This document shows, piece by piece, positions 1 to 6,211 of a stretch of 11,549 bases of DNA; the stretch's first letter is position 1, and each line of letters opens with the position of its first letter. Location: positions 1-11,549 of the forward strand of contig JAEXGM010000281.1 of the NCBI GenBank assembly GCA_023450835.1, read 5' to 3'. The DNA comes from Bacillota bacterium. GTDB lineage: Bacteria; Bacillota; Clostridia; Lachnospirales; Lachnospiraceae. The position numbers and the translations under genes are program-made. A model generated the notes under the pieces. That model was not told where the DNA came from. It was given only the letters and a program-made list of their open reading frames with translations, and did not search any database.

Positions 1-992
1 GCGTGCTGGTTGATAAGGCGGATTTCTCCTTCTCTGCCGTTGCTTAAGCGTACACGGTTGCCAACATAGGCCTGTACTATCTTTTCCAAAAAGAGAAGTA
101 TGTAAGTGGGGTCGTATTTCTGGAGGCCTTCCGATTCAAATACGGAGATTGCTTCAAAAGGACTAAGAGCCGGGCGGTATACTCTGGAGGAAGTCATTGC
201 ATCATATACGTCCAAAATTCCGATTATCTTGGCAAAAGGCTCAATCTGATCTCCTTTTGTTCTGTAGGGATATCCGCTGCCGTCGCATCTTTCGTGGTGC
301 ATCAGGGCAACATTTGCAATTCTTGGGTCCAGACCTTTGTTTTTTAGAATATTATAGCCTTGAATAGTATGAGTTTTAATGGTCACATAGTCACTGGGAG
401 TCAGCTTTTCCTGCTTGTTGATTAATTCGCCGGGAAGGGAGAGCTTGCCAATGTCATGAAGCAGGCCTGCCAGTGCAAGAATTTCCAGTTCGCTTTTAGG
501 AAGTTTAAGCCATTGTCCGAATACGGTAGCCAATAGAGATACATTCATACAATGTACATAAGTAATATCATCGTATTCTCTCATGCAATGAAGCATATCA
601 AATACATGTAATCCGTTACGGCTTTTGTGCATCAGGTCGGAGGTATGCTCCAAAAGACTATCCACGTTGATGGGTTCGTTCCTGTCTGTCAGTTTATTTA
701 ATTCATTCTTAAAAGAATCTACTTTTTTCGTAAAGGCAGAGTGGAATTCTTTGAATTCTGCACTTTCACGTACTTTTTCCGAATAACTGGATTCTTTCAC
801 CGGTATCTGGGGCTCATTTGCTTCAAGAACAATGTTGAATTCGTTTACAGAATTAAATTTCAGCCTTGTAATTATCCTGTCAGTTAACTCTACACCTTTG
901 GATATTACTAACTGATTGGATGAATTATAAACATCATCTGCTACAACTAAACCGGGCTTTGCCTGCCTTATGGATATCCTTTGTTTACTCAC
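1..992 (-). CDS. HD-GYP domain cyclic-di-GMP phosphodiesterase-like protein, C-terminus cut by window edge
   Basis: About 330 codons are visible, read leftward from a GTG at 992; the stop lies outside the window. An AGGAG ribosome site at 1006-1002, 9 bases upstream, supports this start (first residues VSKQRIS). Residues ~8-50 form the small N-terminal module often found before HD-GYP domains in clostridia. The HD-GYP domain follows, with the metal-binding HDIGK at residues 179-183 and HHERCDGSGYP at 232-242. The family hydrolyses cyclic di-GMP and uses the HD and HHE residues as metal ligands; both are intact, so activity is plausible. The last motif in the family here reads GYP, as expected. 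No transmembrane segment is seen in the visible part, so it is probably cytosolic. It is divergent from metK. Function as a phosphodiesterase is inferred from the motifs; the partner or pathway controlled is unknown. Confidence 0.9.
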   Translation of the reverse strand, partial: MSKQRISIRQAKPGLVVADDVYNSSNQLVISKGVELTDRIITRLKFNSVNEFNIVLEANEPQIPVKESSYSEKVRESAEFKEFHSAFTKKVDSFKNELNKLTDRNEPINVDSLLEHTSDLMHKSRNGLHVFDMLHCMREYDDITYVHCMNVSLLATVFGQWLKLPKSELEILALAGLLHDIGKLSLPGELINKQEKLTPSDYVTIKTHTIQGYNILKNKGLDPRIANVALMHHERCDGSGYPYRTKGDQIEPFAKIIGILDVYDAMTSSRVYRPALSPFEAISVFESEGLQKYDPTYILLFLEKIVQAYVGNRVRLSNGREGEIRLINQH

Positions 993-1075
993 ACTAATAC
1001 GCTCCTATCCGCGTCTTTATCCGGCGCATATGGTTGCAGATGTTAAGGCATCTGTCAATTCCAATATATAGCTTT

Positions 1076-1104
1076 AGTATAGAAAAAACACAGAAAGTTG
1101 TCAA
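1076..1104 (-). promoter_or_regulatory. Sigma-A type promoter for the HD-GYP gene
   Basis: On the minus strand, TTGACA (1104-1099) and TATACT (1081-1076) are separated by exactly 17 bases. Transcription would start near 1069, leaving a leader of about 77 bases before the GTG at 992. The leader contains a small hairpin with arms CAGATG (1037-1042) and CATCTG (1049-1054). I see no cyclic-di-GMP riboswitch in it. Confidence 0.75.
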
Positions 1105-1115
1105 TAAAAAAATGC

Positions 1116-1144
1116 TTGACAAAGGGCGTCTAATACTATATTCT
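1116..1144 (+). promoter_or_regulatory. Promoter for the SAM riboswitch-metK transcript
   Basis: A consensus TTGACA lies at 1116-1121. The -10 is less certain: TATTCT at 1139-1144 gives a 17-base spacer and TATATT at 1137-1142 gives 15. Either starts transcription around 1150, shortly before the riboswitch. This -35 lies only 11 bases from the -35 of the divergent HD-GYP promoter. Confidence 0.65.
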
Positions 1145-1177
1145 CATTTACGTAACATAAAATTTTATAAATTATTT

Positions 1178-1274
1178 CTCTTATTCAGAGTGACGGAGAG
1201 TAAAGGCTCTATGAAGTCACGGCAACCCCCTTTGCGGAAGGTGCCAACCTGAGCGAGTAATCGAACAATAAGAG
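1178..1274 (+). promoter_or_regulatory. SAM-I (S-box) riboswitch aptamer upstream of metK
   Basis: P1 pairs CTCTTATT (1178-1185) with AATAAGAG (1267-1274), a perfect 8-base helix. P2 pairs GTGAC (1190-1194) with GTCAC (1216-1220), with an upper helix AGAG (1197-1200) / CTCT (1207-1210) around a kink-turn-like internal loop. The conserved core ATGAAGTCACGGCAACC runs 1211-1227. P3 is CCTT (1229-1232) / AAGG (1238-1241), followed by the hallmark GGTGCCAA at 1240-1247. In this class S-adenosylmethionine binding stabilises P1. The gene downstream makes that ligand, so this is feedback control of metK at transcription. Confidence 0.95.
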
Positions 1275-1291
1275 GATTTGATGTATTTTTC

Positions 1292-1316
1292 AAGTCCACT
1301 TAGCAGGACTTTTTTT
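1292..1316 (+). terminator. Riboswitch-controlled intrinsic terminator
   Basis: AAGTCC (1292-1297) pairs with GGACTT (1306-1311), followed by a T-run at 1310-1316. A competing antiterminator pairs 1269-1281 with 1290-1302 (12 of 13 positions pair, one of them a G-T wobble, with a single A-A mismatch). It uses both the 3' strand of aptamer helix P1 and the left arm of the terminator. Ligand-bound P1 therefore excludes the antiterminator and lets the terminator form. Confidence 0.85.
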
Positions 1317-1413
1317 ATTGCATAAAATAATCCTTGCAAAGGTTTTGCACAAGAGATATAACGGACGTGCGCTGCAGACTGTTTGCGGTCTGTCAGGCAC
1401 AGACAGGAGATAG

Positions 1414-1443
1414 GTTGAAAAAATAAAAGACAGGTTTTTCAAC
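1414..1443 (+). repeat. Inverted repeat in the metK leader, after the riboswitch terminator
   Basis: GTTGAAAAA (1414-1422) pairs with TTTTTCAAC (1435-1443) around a 12-base loop. It lies between the terminator and the metK start, so it would be in the full-length mRNA only. There is no T-run directly after it, so it is not a standard terminator on this strand. Its function is unknown. Confidence 0.55.
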
Positions 1444-1454
1444 TACGAATTAGC

Positions 1455-1481
1455 GAATATTCAATCGAAGATTGGATATTC
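1455..1481 (+). repeat. Hairpin abutting the metK ribosome binding site
   Basis: GAATATTCAATC (1455-1466) pairs with GATTGGATATTC (1470-1481). All 12 positions pair, one as T-G wobble, across a GAA triloop. The stem ends immediately before the purine-rich ribosome site GGAAAGAGG (1483-1491). This position could affect ribosome access or mRNA stability. No T-run follows, so it is not a terminator. No known element was recognised. Confidence 0.6.
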
Positions 1482-1496
1482 AGGAAAGAGGTTAAG

Positions 1497-2684
1497 ATGA
1501 ACAAATTATTATTTACTTCAGAATCTGTTACTGAGGGGCATCCCGATAAAATTTGTGATCAGGTATCGGATGCGGTATTAGATGCTATGTTAGAGCAGGA
1601 CCCTATGAGCCGCGTTGCCTGCGAAACAGCAATTACTACAGGACTTGTACTGGTAATGGGCGAGATTACCACAAAGGGCTATGTAGACATTCAGAAAATA
1701 GTACGTGACACTATCCGTGAGATTGGCTATGACAGGTCTGAGTATGGATTTGATGCAAATACCTGCGGAGTTATGGTCGCTCTGGATGAACAGTCCCCGG
1801 ATATTGCCATGGGTGTTAATAAGGCACTGGAAGCCAAAGAACACACCATGTCCGAAGATGAGATAGAAGCAATCGGTGCGGGAGACCAGGGTATGATGTT
1901 TGGCTTTGCCAGCAATGAGACAGAAGAGTACCTTCCTTATCCCATATCTTTGGCTCACAAATTAACAAGACAGCTTACCAAAGTTCGTAAAGACGGCACA
2001 CTGCCTTATTTAAGACCCGATGGAAAATCCCAGGTTACCGTAGAATACAATGAAGAAGGAAAGCCCATACATCTGAATGCAGTAGTGCTTTCTACACAGC
2101 ACGATCCTGATGTAACACAGGAACAAATACATGCAGACATCAAAAAGTATGTTTTTGATGAAGTCCTCCCCACAGAACTCTTAGATGAAAAGACAAAGTT
2201 CTTCATTAATCCTACCGGCCGTTTCGTAATCGGCGGACCCAACGGAGACAGCGGTCTTACAGGACGTAAGATAATTGTTGATACCTACGGCGGATATGCA
2301 CGTCACGGCGGCGGTGCTTTCTCCGGAAAGGATTGCACAAAGGTAGACCGTTCAGCAGCTTATGCAGCCCGTTATGTAGCAAAGAACATTGTTGCGGCAG
2401 GTCTTGCAGAAAAATGCGAAATCCAGTTATCCTATGCAATCGGTGTTGCACAGCCTACTTCTATCATGGTGGATACCTTCGGAACCAGCAGCTTAAGCGC
2501 TGAAGAAATAGTAGAAATTATCAGAGAGAACTTTGATCTTCGTCCCGCAGGCATTATCAAAATGCTTGACCTCAGACGCCCTATTTATAAGCAGACAGCA
2601 GCTTACGGACACTTTGGCAGAAATGACCTTGATTTACCTTGGGAAAAGACAGATAAAGTGGAATTACTGAAGAAATATTTATAA
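1497..2684 (+). CDS. metK: S-adenosylmethionine synthetase (methionine adenosyltransferase)
   Basis: The 395-residue product has the standard length for MetK. It makes S-adenosylmethionine from methionine and ATP in the cytosol, releasing phosphate and diphosphate. Visible motifs are GHPDK (residues 14-18, with the catalytic His15 and Asp17), the family signature GAGDQGMMFG (127-136), and the glycine-rich loop GGGAFSGKD (271-279) followed by TKVDRSAAY. The ATG is preceded by GGAAAGAGG at 1483-1491. The gene stands alone: it has its own promoter, a SAM-I riboswitch with terminator, a long structured leader, and a strong terminator just after the stop. Control is therefore by product feedback. 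No key residue is missing and nothing suggests recent transfer. Confidence 0.98.
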   Translation: MNKLLFTSESVTEGHPDKICDQVSDAVLDAMLEQDPMSRVACETAITTGLVLVMGEITTKGYVDIQKIVRDTIREIGYDRSEYGFDANTCGVMVALDEQSPDIAMGVNKALEAKEHTMSEDEIEAIGAGDQGMMFGFASNETEEYLPYPISLAHKLTRQLTKVRKDGTLPYLRPDGKSQVTVEYNEEGKPIHLNAVVLSTQHDPDVTQEQIHADIKKYVFDEVLPTELLDEKTKFFINPTGRFVIGGPNGDSGLTGRKIIVDTYGGYARHGGGAFSGKDCTKVDRSAAYAARYVAKNIVAAGLAEKCEIQLSYAIGVAQPTSIMVDTFGTSSLSAEEIVEIIRENFDLRPAGIIKMLDLRRPIYKQTAAYGHFGRNDLDLPWEKTDKVELLKKYL

Positions 2685-2691
2685 TGAATAA

Positions 2692-2741
2692 AACAGGAGG
2701 CACTAAGCTGTTAGGCTTAAGTGGTCTCCTGTTCTATTTTT
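2692..2741. terminator. Terminator after metK, probably bidirectional
   Basis: AACAGGAG (2692-2699) pairs with CTCCTGTT (2726-2733), extended inward by CACT-AAGC (2701-2708) against GCTTAAGTG with one bulged base. On the plus strand CTATTTTT follows (2734-2741). On the minus strand the stem is followed by TTTTATTC, so it can also end the convergent XRE gene whose stop is at 2753. Confidence 0.85.
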
Positions 2742-2752
2742 CTCCTGGGATA

Positions 2753-2971
2753 TTATTTGGGAGGATATGCTTTCTTTTGGTCTGTCCGGTTTAGCAGATA
2801 GTCCGTACTTGTATTATGAAAATCGGCAAGCTTAATTAATATTTGAGTAGGGATGTCGACCTCACCACGTTCATAATTACTGTAAATCCGCTGGCTGCAA
2901 GTTAAATACTCAGCCATCTGCTTTTGTGTTAAATCTTTATCTACTCTTAAATTTCTTATTCTTTCATACAT
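2753..2971 (-). CDS. Small XRE-family helix-turn-helix regulator
   Basis: The protein is 72 residues from the ATG at 2971, almost entirely one Cro/CI-type DNA-binding domain. Residues ~14-22 (LTQKQMAEY) are the positioning helix and ~26-36 (SQRIYSNYERG) the recognition helix region, ending in the common STDYLL motif. An ATG at 2989 would add six residues, but it lies upstream of the transcription start expected from the -10 at 2995-2990. The ATG at 2971 has GAGGTGG five bases ahead, so it is preferred. The gene is convergent with metK and divergent from a small DUF6809-like gene. Two inverted repeats in the shared upstream region are probable operators, suggesting autoregulation and control of the neighbour. 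It has no ligand domain. Confidence 0.9.
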   Translation of the reverse strand: MYERIRNLRVDKDLTQKQMAEYLTCSQRIYSNYERGEVDIPTQILIKLADFHNTSTDYLLNRTDQKKAYPPK

Positions 2972-2989
2972 AATAACCACCTCATTCAT

Positions 2990-2995
2990 ATTATA
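2990..2995 (-). promoter_or_regulatory. -10 element of the XRE gene
   Basis: A consensus TATAAT reads leftward at 2995-2990. No good -35 is visible at 16-18 bases; that stretch is occupied by the first inverted repeat. Transcription would start near 2983, giving a leader of about 12 bases that is nearly all ribosome site. Confidence 0.6.
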
Positions 2996-2997
2996 TC

Positions 2998-3015
2998 TTA
3001 GCGGTTAATTCGCTA
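2998..3015. promoter_or_regulatory. Putative XRE operator 1 (imperfect inverted repeat)
   Basis: TAGCG (2999-3003) and CGCTA (3011-3015) form an inverted repeat with a 7-base centre. It sits directly upstream of the XRE -10, in the spacer and -35 zone, where a bound protein would block RNA polymerase. It shares the half-site TAGCG with operator 2. Confidence 0.6.
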
Positions 3016-3021
3016 TTTACC

Positions 3022-3042
3022 TTTAGCGATAATATCGCTAAA
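3022..3042. promoter_or_regulatory. Putative XRE operator 2 (perfect inverted repeat)
   Basis: TTTAGCGAT (3022-3030) and ATCGCTAAA (3034-3042) are perfect complements around AAT. Its centre (3032) is 25 bases from the centre of operator 1 (3007), about two and a half helical turns. It lies between the divergent XRE and DUF6809-like genes. That the neighbouring XRE protein binds it is inference. Confidence 0.65.
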
Positions 3043-3125
3043 ATGAAACTGATTTAATCTAAAATATATTTAAACAGGAAAGTGCAAGGATTAAATCAAT
3101 ATAATCAAATGAAAGGGGCCATGAT

Positions 3126-3401
3126 ATGAAATCTATACTAGAAGAGCTTTACCATGAAAAATTCTATAAAAATAATTTACCTTATGGGAGGGATACTTCG
3201 CAGAGCAGGCAGAGTATTCAGACAGGAGAAATTATAAAACAGTTCAGGCAGAAAATGACGGAGGACGAATTTAAATCCCTCAATAAATTATTAGAAATAA
3301 TAAATGAAGAAAATGCACTTGAAATTTCGGATACATTTAGATCAGGATTTAGATATGGAGCTTTGATTATGATGGAGATCTTGAAGGATGCAGAGAATTA
3401 G
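3126..3401 (+). CDS. Small hypothetical protein, DUF6809-like
   Basis: This is a 91-residue soluble, helical, charged protein with no signal peptide or membrane segment. Its N-terminus MKSILEELYHEKFY and its C-terminal pattern (FRSGFRYGALIMMEIL, residues ~71-86) resemble the DUF6809 family of small clostridial proteins, recognised from memory and not by search. The function of that family is unknown to me. The ATG has GAAAGGGG at 3111-3118, seven bases upstream, which fixes the start. The gene is divergent from the XRE regulator and probably controlled through the inverted repeats at 2998-3042. I could not place a convincing promoter: TATAAT at 3100-3105 lacks a matching -35. No terminator is clear after the stop. 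Confidence 0.7.
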   Translation: MKSILEELYHEKFYKNNLPYGRDTSQSRQSIQTGEIIKQFRQKMTEDEFKSLNKLLEIINEENALEISDTFRSGFRYGALIMMEILKDAEN

Positions 3402-3531
3402 ATGCAGTTATTCTTTGGTATGTTAGTTTATATTGGTACATATTATATGAGATTTAAATATTAACTTGGCAGGAGTTCATAAAATATTTAGAAAGCTCAT
3501 AGTTATTTTCGGTGTAGAACCATCAGGCATA

Positions 3532-3540
3532 TGGTATAAT
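3532..3540 (+). promoter_or_regulatory. Extended -10 promoter for the two-component operon
   Basis: TGG-TATAAT at 3532-3540 is a consensus extended -10 (TGn then TATAAT). No good -35 lies upstream, as is common for extended -10 promoters. Transcription would start near 3547, 36 bases before the kinase start. The rest of 3402-3582 is AT-rich and shows no other feature. Confidence 0.55.
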
Positions 3541-3582
3541 ACGTATAGAAACAATGGAATAATTTGATAGGAGGTCATTACC

Positions 3583-5082
3583 TTGAAATTAAAGAGCAGG
3601 CTTTTTACAGCCTTTCTTATTATAACCACAATACCTCTTATGCTGGTCGGTCTTTCCTTAAGTATTATTATCGGGTATCAGAATAATGCAATAAAGCAGA
3701 CTTATGACGTTAAGACGAATTCAATAACCGCAATTTCCAATCCGGTACAGCTGTTAAGCCGCCTGACCCGGGGAGTATACAATGAAATTGTTCTGACTGC
3801 GGCAAAGGAGCCGGAAAAGTTCGCGGACGAAGAATATATCGGCTATCTTGAGAAAGAATTGAAAGGAAAGTATTCCTATCTTGCCGTTCGAAAGGACAAT
3901 GATTTTATTTATGCGGGTGATACGGACAGGTTTGATAAGATAAAGACAAGTATTCCCGATTTTGGGGAACACACGGGAAATGCGGAAGGCGGCTTATATG
4001 TGGACGGAAAATATCCGCTTTTGTTAAAGCAGCAGGATTTTTATTTTGCAGATGGCTCAAAGGGAAGCATTTTTATTATCACAGAGCTCGATACCCTCAT
4101 ACCTCAGATCAAAGCTTCTGCTATCCAGCTTTTATTATCCCTTGTATCCATTGTTATCCTTACGGCTTCCGTACTGATACTATGGATATATCGAAGTATC
4201 ATTATTCCTATTAATACACTTCATGCCGCAACCAATGCCATGAAGGAAGGAAATCTGGATTATTCCATCGAAGGTGATCCGGAGGATGAGATAGGCAGAC
4301 TCTGTGTGGACTTTGAGGAAATGAGAATCCGGCTGAAGGAATTGATTGATGTAAGGCTTCGCTATGAACAGGAGATGCAGGAATTAATCAGCAATATTTC
4401 TCATGATTTAAGGACCCCCATTACTGCTATAAAGGGCTATGCGGAAGGAATTATGGACGGTGTGGCGGATACCAGAGAAAAGCAGGAAAAATATATAAAG
4501 ACTATCTACACAAAGGCCAGTGACTTATCGGTACTGGTGGATGAGCTTTCTTTCTATTCGAAGATTGACTGCAATACCATGCCATATACTTTCTCCTGTA
4601 TTAATCTGGGCAGTTACTTTGAAGACTGCCTGGGAGAGATTACACTTGATCTTGAAGTTAAGAACATTGAAGTAGAGTACCATAATGATACTGATACGGG
4701 TACGAACGTGAATGCAGATGCAGAGCAGTTAAAGCGTGTAATCAGCAATATCGTCGGAAACTCCGTAAAGTATATGGGAAAGAAACAGGGACATATAACT
4801 ATACGGATTATGGAAGGTGCAGGCTTTAACAGGGCGGAAGAGGTCGTTATCAGCATAGAGGATAACGGGCCGGGAATTGCCTCAAAGGATATCCCTTTTA
4901 TATTCGAGAGATTTTACAGGGCGGATGCTTCCAGAAATTCCACCAAGGGAGGTACCGGTCTGGGGCTTGCTATTGTAAAGAAGATTATAGAAGACCATAT
5001 GGGAACTATATGGGCAGAAAGTGAAGAAGATAAAGGAACTACCATTTATTTTACATTAAGAAAGTGCAGGGAGGATGTCTAG
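3583..5082 (+). CDS. Membrane sensor histidine kinase of a two-component system
   Basis: The 499-residue protein starts at TTG (3583), with a full AGGAGGT at 3569-3575 seven bases upstream. Membrane segments at residues ~8-31 and ~181-203 flank an extracellular sensor region of about 150 residues that I do not recognise. A HAMP linker follows (~204-256). The dimerisation/phosphoacceptor motif is ISHDLRTP with His274. The ATP-binding domain shows the N box around Asn389/Asn393, the G1 box EDNGPGI (426-432), the F box FERFYRAD (441-448) and the G2 box GGTGLGL (456-462). All catalytic motifs are intact. The kinase autophosphorylates on His274 and passes phosphate to the response regulator, whose start is one base after this stop. 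The signal is unknown; no target gene is evident nearby. Confidence 0.95.
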   Translation: MKLKSRLFTAFLIITTIPLMLVGLSLSIIIGYQNNAIKQTYDVKTNSITAISNPVQLLSRLTRGVYNEIVLTAAKEPEKFADEEYIGYLEKELKGKYSYLAVRKDNDFIYAGDTDRFDKIKTSIPDFGEHTGNAEGGLYVDGKYPLLLKQQDFYFADGSKGSIFIITELDTLIPQIKASAIQLLLSLVSIVILTASVLILWIYRSIIIPINTLHAATNAMKEGNLDYSIEGDPEDEIGRLCVDFEEMRIRLKELIDVRLRYEQEMQELISNISHDLRTPITAIKGYAEGIMDGVADTREKQEKYIKTIYTKASDLSVLVDELSFYSKIDCNTMPYTFSCINLGSYFEDCLGEITLDLEVKNIEVEYHNDTDTGTNVNADAEQLKRVISNIVGNSVKYMGKKQGHITIRIMEGAGFNRAEEVVISIEDNGPGIASKDIPFIFERFYRADASRNSTKGGTGLGLAIVKKIIEDHMGTIWAESEEDKGTTIYFTLRKCREDV

Positions 5083-5083
5083 G

Positions 5084-5773
5084 ATGAGCAGGATACTGAT
5101 AGTGGAAGATGAGATGGCAATTGCAGAATTGGAGAAGGATTACTTAGAGCTTAGCGGCTTTGATGTAGAGATTGAGAATACCGGAGATCAGGGGCTTGAG
5201 AGAGCATTAAAGGAAGAATTTGACCTGATAATACTGGACCTGATGCTTCCAGGCATGGACGGATTTGAAATCTGCAAGAATATCCGCAGTGAAAAGAATA
5301 TTCCTATTCTTATGGTTTCTGCCAAGAAAGAGGATATTGATAAAATCAGAGGGCTTGGTATGGGAGCAGATGATTATATTACAAAGCCCTTTAGCCCAAG
5401 CGAACTGGTGGCAAGGGTAAAAGCACATCTTGCCCGTTATGAACGCCTGATTGGTGACAGTGCCAGGGAAAATGAAGTTATTGAAATCAGAGGCTTGAAG
5501 ATTGACAAAACAGCCAGAAGAGTATACGTTAATAATGAAGAAAAGAATTTTACCACGAAGGAATTCGACCTTCTTACCTTTCTTGCGGAAAACCCCAACA
5601 GAGTTTATACCAAGGAGGAGCTTTTCCAGAAAATATGGGATATGGATTCCATCGGAGATATTGCAACGGTTACAGTGCATATCAAAAAAATCAGGGAGAA
5701 GGTAGAGTTCAACACTTCAAAACCTCAGTATATTGAGACCATATGGGGCGTAGGATATCGTTTTAAGGTGTAA
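5084..5773 (+). CDS. OmpR/PhoB-family response regulator
   Basis: The 229-residue protein has a receiver domain (residues ~1-120) and a C-terminal winged-helix DNA-binding domain (~130-229). In the receiver, the acidic pair is Glu8/Asp9, the phosphoacceptor Asp52 lies in LDLMLPGMDG, the switch residue is Ser79, and the conserved lysine is Lys101 in TKPF. The C-terminal domain has TTKEFDLL and ends in ETIWGVGYRF, typical of the family. An ATG at 5075 overlaps the kinase stop, but AGGGAGG (5068-5074) touches it directly. The ATG at 5084 has 9-base spacing and gives the usual start MSRILIVEDE, so it is preferred. One base separates it from the kinase, so the pair is cotranscribed and likely translationally coupled. 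Confidence 0.95.
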   Translation: MSRILIVEDEMAIAELEKDYLELSGFDVEIENTGDQGLERALKEEFDLIILDLMLPGMDGFEICKNIRSEKNIPILMVSAKKEDIDKIRGLGMGADDYITKPFSPSELVARVKAHLARYERLIGDSARENEVIEIRGLKIDKTARRVYVNNEEKNFTTKEFDLLTFLAENPNRVYTKEELFQKIWDMDSIGDIATVTVHIKKIREKVEFNTSKPQYIETIWGVGYRFKV

Positions 5774-5833
5774 TAGAGTTTATTATAATACCGTTTGTCT
5801 ATATTAAAAAAATGAAAGGGAGAGGCGTAAAAA

Positions 5834-6097
5834 ATGGAGACAAGGATTGCGTTAGTTGGTATTATTGTTGAAAATCTGGATCAGGTAGAGGAGGTCAACC
5901 ATATTCTTCATGATTTCGGAAAGTTCATCATAGGCAGAATGGGTCTTCCAATCAGAGACCAGCAGATGAACATTATCAGCATCGTAGTTGAAGCAGACAA
6001 TAACACCATTAATTCCTTATCAGGAAAGCTTGGCATGTTAGAAGGGATAAGTGCAAAAACAGTTTATTCCAAAGCAGGAGCGACCCAGAACGAATAG
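5834..6097 (+). CDS. TM1266-family (iron-only hydrogenase system) putative regulator, ACT-like fold
   Basis: This 87-residue protein matches the TM1266 family: METRIALVGIIVE at the start, IIGRMGLP at residues ~32-39, ISIVVEAD at ~48-55 and SGKLGMLEGISAKTVYSK at ~63-80. The family has an ACT/NikR C-terminal-like ferredoxin fold and is often encoded beside the [FeFe]-hydrogenase maturation genes hydE, hydF and hydG. Its molecular role is not established to my knowledge. Here no hydrogenase or maturation gene is in view; it lies 60 bases after the response regulator with no terminator between, so readthrough from the two-component operon is plausible. AAGGGAGAGG at 5816-5825 is the ribosome site. 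A weak TATAAT at 5784-5789 might give a separate start. It has no DNA-binding domain. Confidence 0.85.
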   Translation: METRIALVGIIVENLDQVEEVNHILHDFGKFIIGRMGLPIRDQQMNIISIVVEADNNTINSLSGKLGMLEGISAKTVYSKAGATQNE

Positions 6098-6132
6098 GCA
6101 GCTTAGGGCTGTAATACGTTACTCTGACGGGC

Positions 6133-6161
6133 TTTACTTGTGACATATAGCGTGTTATAAT
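6133..6161 (+). promoter_or_regulatory. Promoter for the CMP-kinase-like gene
   Basis: TTTACT (6133-6138), a 17-base spacer and TATAAT (6156-6161) with TG one base ahead form a good extended -10 promoter. Transcription would start near 6168, giving a leader of about 44 bases with AGGAGG before the ATG at 6212. The gene can thus be expressed independently of the upstream genes. Confidence 0.7.
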
Positions 6162-6211
6162 GTTAACCATTAAACTTTTAAGAGAAGCTTTTGGGACAAT
6201 AGGAGGACACT

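Noticed and set aside
1034..1252. Open frame of 72 codons on the plus strand
   Set aside because: It runs across two promoters and the SAM riboswitch, has no ribosome site and an unremarkable composition. The conserved RNA explains the sequence.
1455..1481. Hairpin before metK as a second terminator
   Set aside because: No T-run follows; purine-rich ribosome site sequence follows instead.
1590..2451. Several minus-strand open frames inside metK
   Set aside because: They are antisense shadows of a fully convincing gene, with no ribosome sites or recognisable motifs.
2972..2989. Upstream ATG giving a longer XRE protein
   Set aside because: It would lie at or before the transcription start predicted from the -10 at 2995-2990, and GAGGTGG fits the ATG at 2971.
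5075..5083. Upstream ATG for the response regulator, overlapping the kinase gene
   Set aside because: The AGGGAGG site touches this ATG with no spacing; ATG 5084 has correct spacing and the standard family N-terminus.
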